DNA from: Ascoidea tarda (nom. inval.)
Taxonomy: Eukaryota > Ascomycota > Saccharomycetes > Ascoideales > Ascoideaceae
Assembly (NCBI GenBank): GCA_030560485.1
Contig: JAKTTS010000286.1
Location: 1 to 20,309 of the forward strand
Direction of reading: 5' to 3'
Length of the DNA stretch: 20,309 nucleotides
The translations under genes were made by a program, and so were the position numbers. Numbering within the stretch: position 1 is the first letter of the stretch; every line of letters starts with the position of its first letter. Below the pieces are notes generated by a model, which saw only the letters and a program-made list of their open reading frames with translations, had not been told where the DNA came from and searched no databases. Below are positions 17,575 through 20,309 of this stretch, piece after piece.

Positions 17575-17875
17575 TCACAACCGGTTGACGGTGGCCTGAA
17601 TGATGCTTTGCACATCGAGCGAGACCTTGTTGGCGTACTCGAGCACCTCAGAGTGGGTGGCCTTGCCTTCCTCAAGCGACACTGGGGCCTCGTCGAAGAT
17701 GCTTGCTGGTTGCTCGCCAACACAAGTGTTGGTGATGAGACTCAAGGCAAACACCCTCATTCCACAGTGGTGGGCGATGATGACCTCGGGCACTGTGCTC
17801 ATTCCCACAACGTCAGCACCAGCTGTCTTCAAGAAGCGAACCTCAGCTCTCGTCTCGTAGGTGGGTCCTGAAACA
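17456..17875. other. Sharp GC-rich island over the PNP1 3' end
   Basis: Counting 60-base rows from 17461 gives about 67, 58, 57, 62, 52, 60 and 52% G+C. The next row (17881-17940) drops to about 37%, and the gene's 5' half and flanks are lower still. The left boundary, near 17456, is equally abrupt. Inside PNP1 the change falls near codon 201 and shows mainly at third positions (GCC, GTG, CTC, ATC), while the protein stays normal for the family. Confidence 0.8.
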
Positions 17876-18474
17876 AAAGCATACACTCCTTCTGCAATTC
17901 TTCTGGTGATCTTTCTGTTCTGTGCACTTTGAAAAAAAAGCTTGCGCAACTCTAAATCGTAGGTGTTAGACAATGGCAAGAATCTTGGACCAAACTCATC
18001 CATATTGGGTCCTCTTAGGGGATGCGAGCCACTCAACCCTGGAAAGTTGATATGATCATTGATTATCATCAAGTCCCCTGGTTTGTACAATGGATTAATG
18101 CCGCCAGCAGCATTGGTGGCAATCATTACTGAAACGCCTAACAATGAGGCAACTCGGATTGGAAATGTGGCCTCTGAGAGCTCATATCCCTCGTAGAAGT
18201 GTAATCTACCAACCATACACATCACAGCAACTTTGTTGGCTCCAATATACCCAAAGATTAGTTTTCCCTCATGTCCAGAAACTGTGCTCTCTTTAAATCC
18301 AGGAATGGAGCTATATGGAACCATAACAGATAGCTCTTTTTCAATAATGTTTTGAATACCATCTAGCCCAGAACCACAAATAATTAGCACCTTGGGGGAG
18401 TTTAATCCTTTGGGTAATCTCTGAAGAATATAATCCCTAGCATTTTCTAAGCTCTGAAGATAATTAAAAGTCAT
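17575..18474 (-). CDS. PNP1: Purine nucleoside phosphorylase Pnp1
   Basis: Cytosolic enzyme that splits inosine and guanosine with phosphate to base and ribose-1-phosphate; in yeast it also acts on nicotinamide riboside. The 299-aa product matches the trimeric PNP family over its full length (S. cerevisiae 311 aa). Visible sites are the phosphate loop ICGSGLDGI (32-40), the His-containing VSGHEGKL (65-72), GRLHFYEG (89-96), the TNAAGGIN strand (120-127), SGSHPLRGPN (148-157), FVSGPTYETRAE with the purine-binding Glu207, GMSTVPEV with Met225, and SLITN with Asn249. These are the counterparts of human Glu201, Met219 and Asn243. Start: first ATG, with no intron. The last third of the gene lies in the GC island and still avoids CTG, using CTC, CTT and TTG. 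Downstream, HRD3 starts 224 bases away. Confidence 0.97.
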   Translation of the reverse strand: MTFNYLQSLENARDYILQRLPKGLNSPKVLIICGSGLDGIQNIIEKELSVMVPYSSIPGFKESTVSGHEGKLIFGYIGANKVAVMCMVGRLHFYEGYELSEATFPIRVASLLGVSVMIATNAAGGINPLYKPGDLMIINDHINFPGLSGSHPLRGPNMDEFGPRFLPLSNTYDLELRKLFFQSAQNRKITRRIAEGVYAFVSGPTYETRAEVRFLKTAGADVVGMSTVPEVIIAHHCGMRVFALSLITNTCVGEQPASIFDEAPVSLEEGKATHSEVLEYANKVSLDVQSIIQATVNRL

Positions 18475-19042
18475 TTCGTTTATTTGTTTTTCGAATAATT
18501 TGATTCAGATTGCAAAATTGGAAAAGAATATGTTCAATAGTATAAAATATAACCCTTTTTGTATAAATAAATTATGGGAATTCAACTAAAAATGTATCAT
18601 CAACACCAATAATAACAAAAATAACAAAAATAATAAAAATTAATGTCTTTTAGTGTTCTAATAGTACTCTAATAGTACTTTGTGATGCCAAGTTATCGTT
18701 TATCTCTTACAAAATCTCACTTTTCCGATAAAAAATATTAGGTTGATCTCAAGTCTCATCTCACTCAAAGTTAAAACTGGATCGCTAACAATGCTGGTTA
18801 AGACTCCAACAGATATATTAATTATTTTTTTACAATTGAAAATTTTTTTTTAAAGAATATCAACAGAAGAGAACATTATATTTTAACAAGATAAACTATG
18901 GGATCAAAATAAACATAAAAAAAAAACAAAAAAAAATAAAAAATTCATAACATTAAAAGAATAAATAAAGAATAAATAAATTCACACAAGATAAAATTAC
19001 AAAGGTTTGATTAATTTAAAATTTAATTTAATTTAATTTCAC
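18475..19042. other. PNP1 promoter / aldehyde dehydrogenase 3' flank
   Basis: 568 AT-rich bases between two minus-strand genes. The end near the dehydrogenase is low-complexity: A-runs at about 18915-18945 and an (ATTTA)n-like stretch at 19019-19039. The PNP1 side has CAATAA/CAAAAA-type repeats at 18605-18640. A perfect 11-bp tandem duplication lies at 18658-18679. No gene was recognised. Confidence 0.5.
18658..18679. repeat. Perfect 11-bp tandem duplication (CTAATAGTACT)
   Basis: Two adjacent identical copies, 18658-18668 and 18669-18679, about 185-205 bases upstream of the PNP1 start. Each contains the palindrome AGTACT. It could be a doubled protein-binding site or simple slippage. Confidence 0.7.
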
Positions 19043-20309
19043 CTAAACTTGTTTTGGGTCAATTTTAATTCTAACTGCTTTAACTTGAGTATAGTTGTCT
19101 AAAGCTTCAGCACCCATTTCCCTTCCAATACCAGATTGGTTGAAACCACCAAAGGGAACATTTTGGTGGAAATCATTATACGTATTGATCCACACAGTAC
19201 CAGCAGTTAATCTGTTAGAAACATCAATAGCTTTGTTGATATCAATAGTGTGAATACCAGCAGCTAAACCATATTCTGAATCATTGGCCATTTCGATCAA
19301 TTCATCAACAGTTGAGAATTTGGAGACAGTGACAATTGGACCAAAAATTTCCTCCTTAACAATTCTCATATCTTCTTTAACATCAGCAAAAATGGTTGGT
19401 TTAATGAAAAACCCCTTTTTACCAATTCTTTCACCACCAGTGACTAATTTAGCACCTTCTTTCTTAGCAATGTCAACATAACTCAAGATTTTCTCCAATT
19501 GAACCTGAGAAGTTTGGGCACCTTGGAAAGTACTTTCGTCAAATGGGTTACCAACTTTTAATTTCTCACTACTTTCTTTGAAAGCTTGAACGACTTTATC
19601 GTAAACAGTATCTTGAACGTAGACTCTTGAACCTGCACAACAAACCTCACCAGAGTTATAGAAAATACCCATTATAATGTTAGAAACAGCCTTTTCAATA
19701 TCAGCATCAGCGAAAACGATATTTGGAGATTTACCACCTAATTCTAAAGTAACCTTTTTCAAGTTAGATTCAGCAGCAGCTTTCATAATATGACGACCAG
19801 TGGCAGTTGAACCAGTAAAGGCAATTTTTTTAATGTTTGGGTGTCTTGAGATTCTTTCACCAACAATTTTACCATAACCTGGAAGAATGTTGACAACACC
19901 AGCTGGAATACCTGCTTCTTTAACTAATTGAGAAACGTATAGAGCAGATAATGGTGTTGCTTCAGCTGGTTTTAAAACGAGTGTGTTACCAGTAGCGAGA
20001 GCTGGACCAATTTTCCATGACCACATTAATAAGGGGAAATTCCATGGAATAATTTGACCACAAACACCTAAGGGTTCTCTTCTTGAGTAAGAGAAATGAG
20101 ATGAACCGGTTTCAATCAATCTACCATATATTTTATCAGCCCAGCCTGCACAGCTTCTAATGTAATTTGCAGATAATGCAACATCGCCTCTTGCACAGAA
20201 TAAGGATTTACCATTATCCAAGGACTCAATACCAGCTAAGGTTTCTGCATGTTTTTCAATCAAATTGGCCAACTTGTAAAGGACTTTACCTCTTTCTGCT
20301 GGATCAGCA
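19043..20309 (-). CDS. NAD(P)-dependent aldehyde dehydrogenase, Ald4/Ald5-like (5' end outside window)
   Basis: Oxidises acetaldehyde or related aldehydes to the acid with NAD(P)+. The frame is open to the right edge ([13 protein letters not shown] before the Met at 20270-20272), so the start and any targeting peptide lie outside. About 421 residues are seen of an expected ~500. Motifs, counted from that internal Met: [12 protein letters not shown] (69-80), KPAEATPL (101-108), the cofactor-fold FTGSTATGR (152-160), the general base LELGGKSPN (Glu177), the nucleophile in [14 protein letters not shown] (Cys211), KEEIFGPIV and [16 protein letters not shown]. The [11 protein letters not shown] form is that of Ald4/Ald5 rather than Ald6 (NAGQICSSGSR). 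Ald4/5 proteins are mitochondrial in S. cerevisiae, but location cannot be judged here. No CTG codon. Confidence 0.95.
   Translation of the reverse strand, partial: ADPAERGKVLYKLANLIEKHAETLAGIESLDNGKSLFCARGDVALSANYIRSCAGWADKIYGRLIETGSSHFSYSRREPLGVCGQIIPWNFPLLMWSWKIGPALATGNTLVLKPAEATPLSALYVSQLVKEAGIPAGVVNILPGYGKIVGERISRHPNIKKIAFTGSTATGRHIMKAAAESNLKKVTLELGGKSPNIVFADADIEKAVSNIIMGIFYNSGEVCCAGSRVYVQDTVYDKVVQAFKESSEKLKVGNPFDESTFQGAQTSQVQLEKILSYVDIAKKEGAKLVTGGERIGKKGFFIKPTIFADVKEDMRIVKEEIFGPIVTVSKFSTVDELIEMANDSEYGLAAGIHTIDINKAIDVSNRLTAGTVWINTYNDFHQNVPFGGFNQSGIGREMGAEALDNYTQVKAVRIKIDPKQV

Noticed and set aside
17518-17871. Plus-strand open frames of 86-117 codons over PNP1
   Set aside because: They are antisense to a clear enzyme gene and arise because the GC-rich codons remove stops; the translations look like no family.

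Overview
The window reads as nuclear DNA of a budding yeast (Saccharomycotina). It is strongly AT-rich, its genes are mostly intronless and Leu is written almost only as TTA, TTG or CTT. Five proteins align along their length with well-known yeast families: Kap123, Sec13, Hrd3, Pnp1 and a Fur4-type permease; an aldehyde dehydrogenase runs off the right edge. Across roughly 4,750 codons I find only four in-frame CTG codons (4939-4941, 7587-7589, 17054-17056, 17333-17335). None is at a position I recognise as conserved, and Kap123 has none in 1,139 codons. This avoidance suggests a lineage with reassigned CUG (CUG-Ser or CUG-Ala), but the window cannot say which.

Layout: 1-497 (+) is the 3' end of an unrecognised gene, followed by a degenerate 12-bp minisatellite. 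KAP123 (795-4214, +) converges on a minus-strand gene (4762-5676) whose product looks like a diverged velvet-domain protein. That gene shares a 746-bp divergent promoter, carrying six forkhead-type RTAAACA motifs, with an unrecognised 636-aa gene (6423-8333, +). A gene-free stretch of about 1.9 kb with several inverted repeats and a GATAA cluster precedes an NCS1 nucleobase/nucleoside permease (10214-11929, +). SEC13 (12675-13592, +) converges on HRD3 (minus). HRD3 has a short first exon and a 69-nt intron that supply its signal peptide, giving a gene span of 14534-17350. PNP1 (17575-18474, minus) and the partial aldehyde dehydrogenase (19043-20309, minus) follow.

Functionally this is housekeeping content: nuclear import, COPII and nuclear-pore coat, ER-associated degradation, nucleobase/nucleoside uptake and purine salvage, and aldehyde oxidation. 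Sec13 and Hrd3 both serve the ER, and the permease and Pnp1 both serve nucleobase metabolism, but nothing suggests a cluster. No tRNA, rRNA, CRISPR or mobile element was found.

The most notable items are the velvet-like regulator (velvet proteins are typical of filamentous fungi and absent from the standard model yeasts), its divergent partner of unknown function, the hidden HRD3 exon, the near-absence of CTG codons, and a sharply bounded island of about 58% GC that covers the 3' third of PNP1 and its downstream flank.
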